Origin: Sneathiella limimaris | Lineage (GTDB): Bacteria; Pseudomonadota; Alphaproteobacteria; Sneathiellales; Sneathiellaceae | Assembly (NCBI RefSeq): GCF_012932565.1 | Contig: NZ_JABBYJ010000001.1 | Span: 1,302,001-1,366,000 of the forward strand | Direction: 5' to 3' | Length of the DNA: 64,000 bases | Notes under the pieces: model-generated | Database searches by the model: none | Told to the model about the DNA's origin: nothing | Seen by the model: only the letters and a program-made list of their open reading frames with translations | Program-made: the position numbers and the translations under genes | Shown: positions 43,618 through 52,504 of the stretch, one piece after another | Numbering within the stretch: position 1 is the first letter of the stretch | Layout: each line of letters begins with the position of its first letter

Positions 43618-43648
43618 AAAAGGCCGGAAATTCCGGCCTTTTGGTTTT
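43618..43648. terminator. Bidirectional terminator between the small protein and kinase genes
   Basis: AAAAGGCCGGAA (43618-43629) is complementary to TTCCGGCCTTTT (43631-43642), a near-perfect palindrome, followed by GGTTTTT. It sits between convergent genes. Confidence 0.88.
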
Positions 43649-43667
43649 TCCAGAACTGGAAACTTAC

Positions 43668-44720
43668 CTATTTTTCAGCCAACAAGATGTTTTTAGCGCC
43701 AAGATCTGCCAGCATCCGTGCAAAAGTGCCGTAGGTTTTGGCTTTCTCTGAACTGGCATTACCGTCAAGTCCGCGTTTGTAAACTCCTTGTACAATTGCG
43801 GCCAGGCGGAAGAAGGAAAAGGCAATATAAAAAGGCCATTTTTCAATTCCATCCCGACCCGTGCGACGGCAGTAAGCAGCGATATACTCTTCTTCTGACG
43901 GGATACCACTTTCCTTGAAGTTGGTCGTCACCAATCCGCCTGCCGATGGGTGCATGAAATGGTAAGTCATGCAGTTATAGGCAAGGTCAGCCAAAGGATG
44001 TCCGATCGTACAAAGCTCCCAATCCAGCACAGCCACGACTTCAGGTTTTGTCGGATGAATGATCATGTTTTCAAGCCGGTAGTCCCCATGGCAAATCGTG
44101 TTCTCAAGCTTGGTTGGCATATTTTCAGGAAGCCATTCGATAAGCTTTTCCATGGTCGGAATGGTTTCTGTTTCCGAGGCCCGATATTGTTTGGTCCAGC
44201 GACCGATTTGGCGCTCAAAGTAATTTCCTTTTTTGCCAAAATCGCCAAGGCCTACTGCATCAATGTCTACATTATGCATCTTGGCAAGGGTATCGTTCAT
44301 GGCATCGTAAATTGCTGATCGCTCAGCAGGGTCCATGCCAGGGAGTTCAGGTTTGCGAAGCACCCGACCTGCAACTTTTTCCATAATATAGAAGGCTGTG
44401 CCGATTACCTCTGGATCCTCACAAAGGGCATAGGTTCTTGCGACAGGGACATCCGTCTCCTGAAGTGCGGACATAACCCGGTATTCCCGATCCACGGCAT
44501 GGGCAGACGGCAGAAGGTTTCCTGGCGGCTTTTTGCGCATGACATATTCCTGATCCGGTGTCCTCAAAAGGAATGTCGGATTGGATTGCCCGCCTTCAAA
44601 TTGTTCTACACTTAAAGGTCCCTTGAAGCCGTCTACATGCGCTTGCATATAGTCAGCCAAGCGATTTTCATCAAATTTATGTGCGTCGCGCACAGGTGTT
44701 ACATCACCAGTATCCGCCAT
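43668..44720 (-). CDS. APH-fold acyl-CoA kinase-like phosphotransferase, copy B
   Basis: 350 residues of the aminoglycoside/choline-phosphotransferase fold. The catalytic loop HGDYRLEN is at 211-218 and the metal-binding DWE at 233-235 (VLDWELCTIGHPLADLAYN). The N-terminal FEGGQSNPTFLL and MRKKPPGNLLPSAHAVDREYR are typical of the ACAD10/11-associated branch, not drug-resistance kinases. In the characterised branch (mammalian ACAD10/11 and Pseudomonas LvaA) the kinase phosphorylates 4-hydroxyacyl-CoA before the dehydrogenase-like step. Paralogous to the gene 31 bp upstream. Confidence 0.86.
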   Translation of the reverse strand: MADTGDVTPVRDAHKFDENRLADYMQAHVDGFKGPLSVEQFEGGQSNPTFLLRTPDQEYVMRKKPPGNLLPSAHAVDREYRVMSALQETDVPVARTYALCEDPEVIGTAFYIMEKVAGRVLRKPELPGMDPAERSAIYDAMNDTLAKMHNVDIDAVGLGDFGKKGNYFERQIGRWTKQYRASETETIPTMEKLIEWLPENMPTKLENTICHGDYRLENMIIHPTKPEVVAVLDWELCTIGHPLADLAYNCMTYHFMHPSAGGLVTTNFKESGIPSEEEYIAAYCRRTGRDGIEKWPFYIAFSFFRLAAIVQGVYKRGLDGNASSEKAKTYGTFARMLADLGAKNILLAEK

Positions 44721-44751
44721 TCGTCTCCCCGATCTTTTTTGTTTTCGTTTT

Positions 44752-45819
44752 TTAGGCGTTGAGGATTAATTCTACCTGTTGCCAGCCTTTTTTGGCAAGA
44801 GGCTTGGCCTTTTTGCCCATTTCAACAGCGTGCGCGCTGGAGGCTGTTCCGTCAACCACTCGGCCCATAATCCCTTGTAAAATAGCTGACAGGCGGAACA
44901 TGTTGTAGGCCATGTAGAAATCCCAGTTTTCAATTCCCTCTCGACCTGTCCGTTCACAATACATGCGCACATATTCTTCTTCGGTTGGAATCCCGAGGGA
45001 CTTGAGATCCAGACCACCTAAACCTCTGAAAAGTTCAGGCTCCAGCCGCCAAGTCATGCAATGGTATGAAAAATCGGCAAGTGGATGACCCAGCGTGGAA
45101 AGTTCCCAATCCAGCATGGCTATGACTTCCTTGCTGTCACGATCGATAATCGCATTGTCGAGCCGGAAGTCACCATGAACTACAGACGTCTCATCCCCCG
45201 CGGGTATATTTTCAGGTAACCACTCCATAAGGCGGTTCATTTCCTCAATCGTTTCAGTCTCTGATGCCTTATATTGTTTCGTCCAACGATTGATCTGCCG
45301 GGCAAGATAGTCTGTCGGTTTGCCAAAATCCTCAAGCCCGATCGCCTTGTAGTCGGCCATATGAAGTTTGGCGAGCGCAGAATTCATGGAGTTAAAGGCT
45401 GCGAAACGTTGCTCGTTGGTGAAATGGGGCAGGGCAGGATCCCATTCCACATCTCCATCGACAAATTCCATCACATAGAAGATGGTACCGATAATGCTTT
45501 CATCTTCGCAAAGTGTGTAGGCTTTTGGAACAGGAACATCCGTTTGTCCGAGGGCCTTGATGACCTTATATTCCCGATCAACCGCATGGGCGGAAGGTAG
45601 CAATTTTCCAGGTGGTTTTTTCCGAAGGACGTATTTTTGTTTTGGCGTGACCAGAAAATAACTGGGATTGGATTGTCCACCCTTGAACTGGCGGACTTCC
45701 AGCGGACCTTCAAAGCCTTCAATATTTACTTTCAAGTAGGCTTCAAGGGCTGCTTCATCCAGCTTGTGAGTTTCCTGGACTTCCATCGTGCCTGAAAATT
45801 GTGCTGAGGAATCCGTCAT
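44752..45819 (-). CDS. APH-fold acyl-CoA kinase-like phosphotransferase, copy A
   Basis: 355 residues, clearly paralogous to copy B: FKGGQSNPSYFL, LRKKPPGKLLPSAHAVDREY, the catalytic HGDFRLDN (215-222) and DWE (237-239, MLDWELSTLGHPLADFSYH). Both copies keep every catalytic residue, so neither looks like a decaying duplicate. Different residues around the putative acyl pocket suggest different chain-length or hydroxyl-position preference. It follows purD by 31 bp and precedes copy B by 31 bp. Expected role: ATP-dependent phosphorylation of hydroxyacyl-CoA for use by the dehydrogenase at 42021. Confidence 0.86.
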   Translation of the reverse strand: MTDSSAQFSGTMEVQETHKLDEAALEAYLKVNIEGFEGPLEVRQFKGGQSNPSYFLVTPKQKYVLRKKPPGKLLPSAHAVDREYKVIKALGQTDVPVPKAYTLCEDESIIGTIFYVMEFVDGDVEWDPALPHFTNEQRFAAFNSMNSALAKLHMADYKAIGLEDFGKPTDYLARQINRWTKQYKASETETIEEMNRLMEWLPENIPAGDETSVVHGDFRLDNAIIDRDSKEVIAMLDWELSTLGHPLADFSYHCMTWRLEPELFRGLGGLDLKSLGIPTEEEYVRMYCERTGREGIENWDFYMAYNMFRLSAILQGIMGRVVDGTASSAHAVEMGKKAKPLAKKGWQQVELILNA

Positions 45820-45850
45820 GTTTCTTCCTTCTTGTTATTATTGCGCCGCC

Positions 45851-47125
45851 TTATTTTTCGCGTTTGATGGCCCTCCAGCCGATATCTTTTCGGCAGAACC
45901 CGTCAGGCCAATCAATCTCCCTAATAGCAGCATATGCTTTTTCAGCAGTTTCGGTAACCGTTTTTCCGCGCGCCGTGACGCCCAATACACGTCCACCTGT
46001 GGCGAGAAGTTTATCACCTTCCTTTTTGGTGCCCGCATGTAAAACGATGACATCATCATGGGCATTGGCTTTAGTTAGACCCTTGATTTCTGTATTTTTC
46101 TCATAGGAACCGGGATATCCGTTTGCCGCCATAACAACAACCATTGCGACATCTTCGGCCCAATCAAGGGAAACTTTATCCAGTGTGCCGTCAGCAGTTG
46201 CCATAAGAGCTGGTAGCAAATCGCTTGTCAAACGGGCCATCAATACCTGACATTCTGGATCACCAAAGCGCACATTATATTCAATCAGCTTGGGCCCTTC
46301 CGATGTAATCATCAGACCAGCATATAATACCCCTGTATAAGTGGCGTTCTCAGCTTCAAGCGCGGCGACAGTCGGTTTAATGATCCGCTCCAGTGTCTGG
46401 TTGATCATTTCCTCAGTCATGACAGGCGCTGGTGAATAGGCGCCCATACCGCCTGTATTTGGACCTGTATCGCCATCGCCAACCCGTTTGTGATCCTGGG
46501 CCGTGGCAAGCGGTAGAACAGATTTCCCGTCGGTAAGAACAAAGAAGCTGGCTTCTTCACCTTCCATAAATTCTTCAATGACGATTTCTGCGCCTGAGGA
46601 GCCAAAGAGTCCCCCAAACATGTCATCGACAGCTTTTTCAGCCTCCGCCAGACTTTCGGCGATAATAACACCTTTACCAGCTGCAAGGCCATCAGCCTTG
46701 ATGACGATCGGGATTTTCTGGTTTTGCAAATAGGCTTTTGCTGAGGCTGAATCTGTAAAGCGCTCATAGGCGGCGGTCGGGATTTGGTACTTACGGCACA
46801 GATCTTTCATGAAGGCTTTAGAACCTTCCAGTTGAGCTGCGGCTGCAGTCGGGCCAAATGCCGGGATACCAGCAGTTTTCAAGGCATCCACTAGGCCAAT
46901 AACAAGTGGTGCTTCTGGGCCTACAACAACGAAATCAATGCTGTTTTCCTGACAGTATTGCACGACCGCAGAAACATCTTCTCCGTTCAGAGATATGCAG
47001 GTGGCAACTTCTTCAATGCCGCCATTTCCGGGTGCGCAGATCAGCTCGTTGATCATGGGTGATTTGCTTAAAGCCCAGCAAAGAGCGTGTTCACGGCCGC
47101 CCGATCCGATTACCAGTACCTTCAT
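45851..47125 (-). CDS. purD: Phosphoribosylamine-glycine ligase (GAR synthetase)
   Basis: ATP-grasp enzyme of purine synthesis. 424 residues. It starts MKVLVIGSGGREHALCWAL, the family N-terminus. APGNGG and VVVGPEAPLVIGLVDAL follow, then the ATP-grasp segment KADGLAAGKGVIIAES, TGGMGAYSPAP and EYNVRFGDPECQVL. First gene of the unit purD-kinase A-kinase B on the minus strand; divergent from xseA. Confidence 0.97.
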   Translation of the reverse strand: MKVLVIGSGGREHALCWALSKSPMINELICAPGNGGIEEVATCISLNGEDVSAVVQYCQENSIDFVVVGPEAPLVIGLVDALKTAGIPAFGPTAAAAQLEGSKAFMKDLCRKYQIPTAAYERFTDSASAKAYLQNQKIPIVIKADGLAAGKGVIIAESLAEAEKAVDDMFGGLFGSSGAEIVIEEFMEGEEASFFVLTDGKSVLPLATAQDHKRVGDGDTGPNTGGMGAYSPAPVMTEEMINQTLERIIKPTVAALEAENATYTGVLYAGLMITSEGPKLIEYNVRFGDPECQVLMARLTSDLLPALMATADGTLDKVSLDWAEDVAMVVVMAANGYPGSYEKNTEIKGLTKANAHDDVIVLHAGTKKEGDKLLATGGRVLGVTARGKTVTETAEKAYAAIREIDWPDGFCRKDIGWRAIKREK

Positions 47126-47223
47126 TCTTCCGACGTGTAATTTTCCTGTTTCGACATCTCGACATGAGCGTGTAAGCTTGTAGCATACCCCTATGATGAA
47201 ACAAACAGGCGATTGGTGAGGTC

Positions 47224-48669
47224 GTGTCAGAAATTCCCGAAGCAGGCAGCAATATTCACGAATTTACAGTTTCGGAACTCAGCGGGGCTTTGAAGCGAAG
47301 CGTCGAGGAGCAGTTTGGTCACGTTCGGGTCCGGGCAGAAATCTCTGGCTTGAAACGGGCAGCGTCAGGTCACGTCTATTTGGCGTTAAAAGATGAAAAT
47401 GCGGTTCTCGACGGGGTTATGTGGAAGGGGACTGCTGGACGCTTGACATTCAAACCCGAGGATGGCTTGGAGGTTGTCTGTACCGGCAAGCTGACAACCT
47501 ATCCTGGGCGTTCCAAATATCAGATTGTGATCACCAGTATGGAGCCAGCTGGCGTTGGCGCCTTGATGGCACTTCTGGAGGAGCGAAAGAAAAAGCTCGC
47601 CGCTGAGGGGCTTTTCGCGCCAGAGAGAAAAAAGCCACTTCCCTATCTGCCAAGTGTGATTGGCGTTGTGACGTCCCCAACAGGGGCTGTGATCCGTGAT
47701 ATTTTGCATCGTTTGCGAGATCGCTTTCCAAGCCATGTTCTCCTTTGGCCTGTTCTTGTGCAGGGGGACACAGCAGCTGGTCAGATTGCAGCCGCTATTC
47801 GGGGCTTTGGTGAGATCGAGGTAGGCGGTGATATTCCAAGGCCCGATTTGTTAATTGTTGCCCGAGGCGGCGGTAGTCTTGAAGATCTATGGGCTTTTAA
47901 TGAAGAAGAAGTTGTTCGGGCGGTCGCTGAATGCGAGATACCGGTTATCTCCGCTGTGGGACATGAGACGGATACAACCTTGATCGACTATGTCTCTGAC
48001 CGCCGTGTTCCAACCCCGACCGCTGCAGCGGAAATGGCTGTACCCGTCCGATCAGAATTATTGATGTATGTTGAGGATCAGGATCGTCGTATTCGCCGGG
48101 GCCTGATGCGCTCCATTTCCGATAAAAAAGAGCGCCTTTCTGGTCTATCGCGAGGACTTCGGGACCCGCAATCCATGATTTTGGAGAAAACCCAGCATTT
48201 GGATCATCTGGAAAGCCGTCTCAGAAGCAATATGATGAACCTTGTCAATCTACGCGCACAGCAATTTACGTCAGTGCAGGGTCGACTGCGGCCAGATCTC
48301 TTACGCCGGGGTATTGATCAAAGTTTGGAGCGATTGGACGGATATGGCGGGCGAATGCAGCGCGCTGTGAGCACAATTGGGACCCGTTCAGAAGATCGAT
48401 TGAAGGCTGCAACTCGACTGTTGGAGAGCCTCTCCTTTAAACGGGTTCTTTCTCGCGGATACGCCATTGTGAAAGGTGAGGATGGTCAGGTAATTTCATC
48501 CGCAGCAGGTGTAGTGGCGGGTCAGGTTGCCACTGTTGAATTTGTGGATGACACCCGCCAGGCACGGTTTGAGGAGGGTGACGCTGCAGCTCGAAAAGTA
48601 AAGGCGACACCCAGCCGTAAATCAAAGCCCACCAAGGTTGAAAAGCCAGAACAAGGGACACTTCTCTAA
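47224..48669 (+). CDS. xseA: Exodeoxyribonuclease VII large subunit
   Basis: Single-strand-specific nuclease subunit. 481 residues from GTG 47224. N-terminal OB-fold (about 10-105, VRVRAEISGLKRAASGHVYLALKD), then the catalytic domain with GVVTSPTGAVIRDI, ARGGGSLEDLWAFNEE and AVGHETDTTLIDYVSD, a coiled coil and a C-terminal RGYAIVKGEDG segment. A Lys/Arg-rich tail ends the protein. The small subunit xseB is not in the window. Its TAA shares a base with the ATG of the M23 gene (TAATG). Confidence 0.95.
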   Translation: MSEIPEAGSNIHEFTVSELSGALKRSVEEQFGHVRVRAEISGLKRAASGHVYLALKDENAVLDGVMWKGTAGRLTFKPEDGLEVVCTGKLTTYPGRSKYQIVITSMEPAGVGALMALLEERKKKLAAEGLFAPERKKPLPYLPSVIGVVTSPTGAVIRDILHRLRDRFPSHVLLWPVLVQGDTAAGQIAAAIRGFGEIEVGGDIPRPDLLIVARGGGSLEDLWAFNEEEVVRAVAECEIPVISAVGHETDTTLIDYVSDRRVPTPTAAAEMAVPVRSELLMYVEDQDRRIRRGLMRSISDKKERLSGLSRGLRDPQSMILEKTQHLDHLESRLRSNMMNLVNLRAQQFTSVQGRLRPDLLRRGIDQSLERLDGYGGRMQRAVSTIGTRSEDRLKAATRLLESLSFKRVLSRGYAIVKGEDGQVISSAAGVVAGQVATVEFVDDTRQARFEEGDAAARKVKATPSRKSKPTKVEKPEQGTLL

Positions 48670-49505
48670 TGTCACTAATGAAATTAGCATTTTCTGTTGT
48701 GGTGCTTGGTTTTCTTACCTTAGCTGGGTGGGTGCAGGCGGATGAGCGAATTGAGTTGCAGGGCAACCTTACCCAAGGTGGCATGGTGCTTGGGAAAACG
48801 GATCCTGCCGCCCAGGTTTATCTGAAAGGTGAGCCTGTGCGAGTCTCCAGTAAAGGGCAGTTTGTATTCGGTTTCGGCCGCGATCATAGACCTTCTGCTG
48901 ACTTAAAAATTGTCCTTCCGACCGGGGAGGAACTTAATCGTACGCTGGAGATCAAATCCCGAAAATATAAAGTTGAGCGGATTGATGGATTGCCGCCTTC
49001 CAAGGTGACGCCAAAGCCTGATGTGATTGCCCGTATCCGCAAAGAGAATGCAGAAATCGCCCGTATTCGAGCTATCTTTACAGAGGAAAATTGGTTTAAT
49101 TCCGGCTGGATATGGCCGGCCAAGGGCCGGGTGAGCGGTGTTTACGGTAGTCAGCGGGTCCTCAATGGGATCCCAAAGCGACCTCATTTTGGGCTTGATG
49201 TAGCCGCTCCGGTGGGCACCGAAGTGGTTGCGACAACTGACGGCATGGTCCGGATGGCGGAAAAAGACCTCTACTACACAGGTGGGACCATCATGATTGA
49301 CCATGGGTTTGGCTTGGTCTCAGTTTATTCCCATCTCTCAAAGCTCACGGTTGAGCCGGGAACCTTCGTCCGCCAAGGCGAAAAGATTGGAGAGATCGGT
49401 TCGACAGGTCGCTCCAGCGGCCCGCATCTGGATTGGCGGCTCAACTGGTTTAAAGAGCGCCTGGATCCAGAACTTTTACTCCCTGAATTACCAGCCACTA
49501 ATTGA
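48669..49505 (+). CDS. M23 (LytM) family metallopeptidase-like exported protein
   Basis: 278 residues. Signal peptide (about 1-24, ending WVQA). An N-terminal beta domain precedes the LytM domain (about 148-270). The first zinc motif is intact: His173 and Asp177 in RPHFGLDVAAP, and SHLSK provides His222. The last motif reads GPHLDWRL (His253, Asp255) instead of GPHLHWE, so a zinc-ligand His is Asp. That may define a separate subfamily or reduce hydrolase activity. Expected target is peptidoglycan cross-links in the periplasm. It is coupled to xseA by TAATG and converges with the CysQ-like gene 6 bp away. Confidence 0.87.
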   Translation: MSLMKLAFSVVVLGFLTLAGWVQADERIELQGNLTQGGMVLGKTDPAAQVYLKGEPVRVSSKGQFVFGFGRDHRPSADLKIVLPTGEELNRTLEIKSRKYKVERIDGLPPSKVTPKPDVIARIRKENAEIARIRAIFTEENWFNSGWIWPAKGRVSGVYGSQRVLNGIPKRPHFGLDVAAPVGTEVVATTDGMVRMAEKDLYYTGGTIMIDHGFGLVSVYSHLSKLTVEPGTFVRQGEKIGEIGSTGRSSGPHLDWRLNWFKERLDPELLLPELPATN

Positions 49506-49511
49506 CAGATT

Positions 49512-50309
49512 TCAGCTTTTTGGCGTGAAATCTTTCAAGAGATCCATCAATGCAGGATGTAGGGATTGGCCACTTGAAATGACCGTGTCATGAACCGGGT
49601 TTTCCCGGTTGTACTGGATTTCGCCGCCTTTTGAGGTTGTTGAAATGCCGCCAGCCTCGGAAAGAATGAGGTCAGCCGCTGCAATGTCCCAATCACTTTT
49701 TGCAGAGAGGGAAAGGGATGCATCATAATTCTGGTTGGCGACGACGGCGATCCTGTAGGCTATTGAGTTTAAATGATCAAACTTGGCGCCCGGTACATCT
49801 TCGAGCCAGTTATGCCATTCAAACGCTTTTCGGCTAGCCAAAAGCTTGCTGTGCTCTAAGTCGGATCGATCGCTACAGCGCAGCAATTCACCGTTTAGAT
49901 AAGATCCTTGACCCACAACCGCTTCAAAGAATTCTTCGGTAACCGGGTTAAAAAGAACCGCGACAACGGGTTTTCCATCCTCAATCAGGGCTGCAGAAAT
50001 TGTAAACTCTGGCTTACCCGCGATGAAAGATCGGGTGCCGTCAATCGGATCAACTATCCATAAGCGACTTTTGTGAAGACGCGCTGGATTATCAGCTGTT
50101 TCTTCTGACAGCCAACCGTAATCAGGGTGAGAGTTTAGCAGGTGTTCTTTCAGATATGTGTCGATTGCCAGATCTGCCTCACTCACCGGGTCGCCGGGCT
50201 TCTTATCCCAACTTTTGACATCGCCGTGAAAGTATTTCAGGGCAATTTCCCCGGCAGCGCGAACGGCCTTGATAAGCTCTTCTTCTTCCTTGGCGTATCG
50301 GTGGGTCAC
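49512..50309 (-). CDS. cysQ: Inositol-monophosphatase-fold phosphatase, CysQ-like
   Basis: 265 residues. The magnesium sites are complete: Glu69/70 (WLSEETAD), Asp87 and Asp90 in WIVDPIDGTRSF, and the C-terminal DWDIAAADLI. The PVSEADLAID start and overall length fit 3'(2'),5'-bisphosphate nucleotidase, which removes toxic pAp from sulfate assimilation; inositol- or histidinol-phosphatase activity cannot be excluded. It overlaps pmbA by 4 nt (ATGA). Confidence 0.83.
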   Translation of the reverse strand: MTHRYAKEEEELIKAVRAAGEIALKYFHGDVKSWDKKPGDPVSEADLAIDTYLKEHLLNSHPDYGWLSEETADNPARLHKSRLWIVDPIDGTRSFIAGKPEFTISAALIEDGKPVVAVLFNPVTEEFFEAVVGQGSYLNGELLRCSDRSDLEHSKLLASRKAFEWHNWLEDVPGAKFDHLNSIAYRIAVVANQNYDASLSLSAKSDWDIAAADLILSEAGGISTTSKGGEIQYNRENPVHDTVISSGQSLHPALMDLLKDFTPKS

Positions 50310-51661
50310 GTGCCAGCCACCATCATGCCTTCAACCCGAATGGAGGGGGCATTAGTGCCAAAACGGAATTCCAGGTCGCTGGCTGGCGTTAGGTTTTTGA
50401 ACATGTCTTTCAGGTTACCGGCAACCGTCAACTCAGAGACAGGGAATGCAATTTCCCCATCCTCAATCCAGAAGCCAGAGGCGCCCCGGCTATAGTCACC
50501 GGTAACACCATTAACGCCAAACCCGATCAGGCTTGTGATATAAAGACCCGACTTGATGTCCTTGATTAAGTCCTCAAGGCTGAGGTCACCTGCTTCCATA
50601 TAAAGGTTCGTTGTGGAGGAGCCGGGAGGGGATGAGGTACCCCGTGTTGCCCGCCCATTGGTCTGAAGACCCAGTTGCTTGGCAGAGGAAGTATTGAGGA
50701 TCCAAGTTGTCAGGCGTCCCTGATCAATCAGGTTCAAACGCTCATTCTTGACACCTTCGCCGTCAAAAGCCTTGGAGGCGATCCCACGAATGCGGTGGGG
50801 GTCATCAACAATCGTGATGTTCTCGTCGAAGACTGGTTTGTCCATATGGTCTTTGAGAAAACTGGTTCCCCTCGCCACAGCCGCACCGGAAATGGCACCG
50901 GCAAAATGACTGAGAAGGCTGGCCGAAACCCGGGTGCTATAAACAACGGGGACATGAGCGCTCGGCATTTTTCGGGAGTTTAGATTTTTAACGGCTCGCT
51001 CACCCGCACTTTTGCCTATCTCTGCCGCAGTTCTCAGATCTGAATAATGTCGCTTGCTGTCATAGTCATAGTCCCGCTCCATCGTCGTGCCTTCTCCTGC
51101 AATTACGGAGACACCGACTGAATAGCTGGAGCCGGAGTAGGTACCCCGAAACCCGTTTGAGGAGGCAAGCGCAACTGAGCTGTGACCAAAGCTGGAGGAT
51201 GCACCCTCTGAATTGGTAACGCCATCCACGGCCCTTGCAGCTTCTTCTGCAATGCGAGCATTTTCTTCCAGCTCTTCCGGGCTGCATTCGGTCGCATCAT
51301 AAAGATCCAAGTCTGGAATATCGGTTGCCAGAAGGGCCGGATCAGCAATGTCACAATAAGGATCATCCGGCATGTTTTTAGCCATGGAGATGGCGCGGTC
51401 CACTAACTCATCCAGCAGCTCAGGTTTCGTGTCATTGGAGGAGACAAAAGCCTGTTTTTTGCCGATGAGAACTCGAAGCCCAAGGTCATGAGCTTCTGAT
51501 CTTTCCACTTCCTCAACTTCGCCAAGGCGATAGGAAATGCTGGTCGAAGCTCCCTGTATGCGGACAGCCTCTACTGCTTCGGCGCCTTTGTTTAGGCCTT
51601 TGGCAATAAGATCTTCCAGGATATTAAGCGAATTTTGTTCGTTTTGTTTATGATCAGGCAT
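50306..51661 (-). CDS. pmbA: PmbA/TldE-type subunit of the TldD-TldE metalloprotease
   Basis: 451 residues. No HExxxH motif, as expected for the non-catalytic TldE subunit, which forms a complex with TldD for processing peptides such as microcin B17 or modified peptides. Landmarks are SYRLGEVEEVERSEAHDLGLRV, the GASSSFGHSSVALASSNGF region, and GTSSPPGSSTTNLYMEAG. The partner tldD lies at 58.1 kb, separated by about 6.5 kb of unrelated genes. It overlaps the CysQ-like gene. Confidence 0.93.
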   Translation of the reverse strand: MPDHKQNEQNSLNILEDLIAKGLNKGAEAVEAVRIQGASTSISYRLGEVEEVERSEAHDLGLRVLIGKKQAFVSSNDTKPELLDELVDRAISMAKNMPDDPYCDIADPALLATDIPDLDLYDATECSPEELEENARIAEEAARAVDGVTNSEGASSSFGHSSVALASSNGFRGTYSGSSYSVGVSVIAGEGTTMERDYDYDSKRHYSDLRTAAEIGKSAGERAVKNLNSRKMPSAHVPVVYSTRVSASLLSHFAGAISGAAVARGTSFLKDHMDKPVFDENITIVDDPHRIRGIASKAFDGEGVKNERLNLIDQGRLTTWILNTSSAKQLGLQTNGRATRGTSSPPGSSTTNLYMEAGDLSLEDLIKDIKSGLYITSLIGFGVNGVTGDYSRGASGFWIEDGEIAFPVSELTVAGNLKDMFKNLTPASDLEFRFGTNAPSIRVEGMMVAGT

Positions 51662-51727
51662 GAGTTCTCGGCATGATTGAAGGTCTTGTTCTTCTTATAA
51701 GGTAAGAAGCCTCCAATGAAAATAAAA

Positions 51728-52504
51728 TCAGAAAAATTGAATGAGGCCCGCGCGCCCATCCCAAAGGAGTTTTAAACCGGTAATAAACAGCAAAACATAT
51801 GCTAGTTTATAAAAAAGCTCCTCCGGGACCAGTTTATGTAACTTGACCCCAAGCCAGATGCCAATTGGGGCGAGAGGTGCAAGGAGCAGCGATGTTCCCA
51901 GATTTTCAGTCGAAAATTGCCCCAGATAGGCATAAGGGATCAGCTTCACGTAATTGATGATGAAGAAAAACCAGACTGAAGTTCCAACAAATAGTGTCTT
52001 GTTAATTTTCTGGGGCAGCATGTAAAACTGTAGTGGTGGCCCGCCCGCATGGGCAATGAAGCTCGTAAACCCTGAAAGGCTTCCCCAGAAACTACCTTTG
52101 AGGAAGCTCGGACCTACTTCCCCCTTGGCGATTTTGATTTTTAGCCAATGGTTTAGTGTAAATAACAGAGCGATCACGCCGACTAATATCCGTATGAAGT
52201 CATCATTCAGATATTTGAAGAAAACGGCGCCTAAGAAAATTCCGACAATAGCGCCAGGCACCATGCAGGACAGGTTGACCCAATCTGCTTTTCGTCGGTA
52301 AGCGATTAAGCCCAGAATATCCATAGTACAGAGGATTGGCAGGATAATCGCCGCTGCCTGAATGGGGGAGATAACCAAGGTAATAATAGGCACCCCAAGC
52401 ATACCAAGGGTCCCGGCAAAACCACCTTTTGAAATGCCAACGATCAGCATGGCCGGAACAGCGGCCATGTAAAAAATGGGGTCAGTAATATAGGTTATTT
52501 CCAT
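51728..52504 (-). CDS. TauE/SafE family sulfite/anion exporter
   Basis: 258 residues from ATG 52504 ([13 protein letters not shown]), inside the end of ubiD. A frame-open extension reaches 52543 but lies wholly within ubiD. About 7-8 membrane spans with the two-repeat TauE layout ([18 protein letters not shown] and [20 protein letters not shown]). The family exports sulfite, sulfoacetate or similar anions; the substrate is unknown. Translational coupling to ubiD is likely. Confidence 0.88.
   Translation of the reverse strand: MEITYITDPIFYMAAVPAMLIVGISKGGFAGTLGMLGVPIITLVISPIQAAAIILPILCTMDILGLIAYRRKADWVNLSCMVPGAIVGIFLGAVFFKYLNDDFIRILVGVIALLFTLNHWLKIKIAKGEVGPSFLKGSFWGSLSGFTSFIAHAGGPPLQFYMLPQKINKTLFVGTSVWFFFIINYVKLIPYAYLGQFSTENLGTSLLLAPLAPIGIWLGVKLHKLVPEELFYKLAYVLLFITGLKLLWDGRAGLIQFF

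Noticed and set aside
43668-45819. Aminoglycoside resistance kinases
   Set aside because: The APH fold is present, but the KKPPGxLLPSAHAVDREY segment and the facing acyl-CoA dehydrogenase place them in the acyl-CoA kinase branch.
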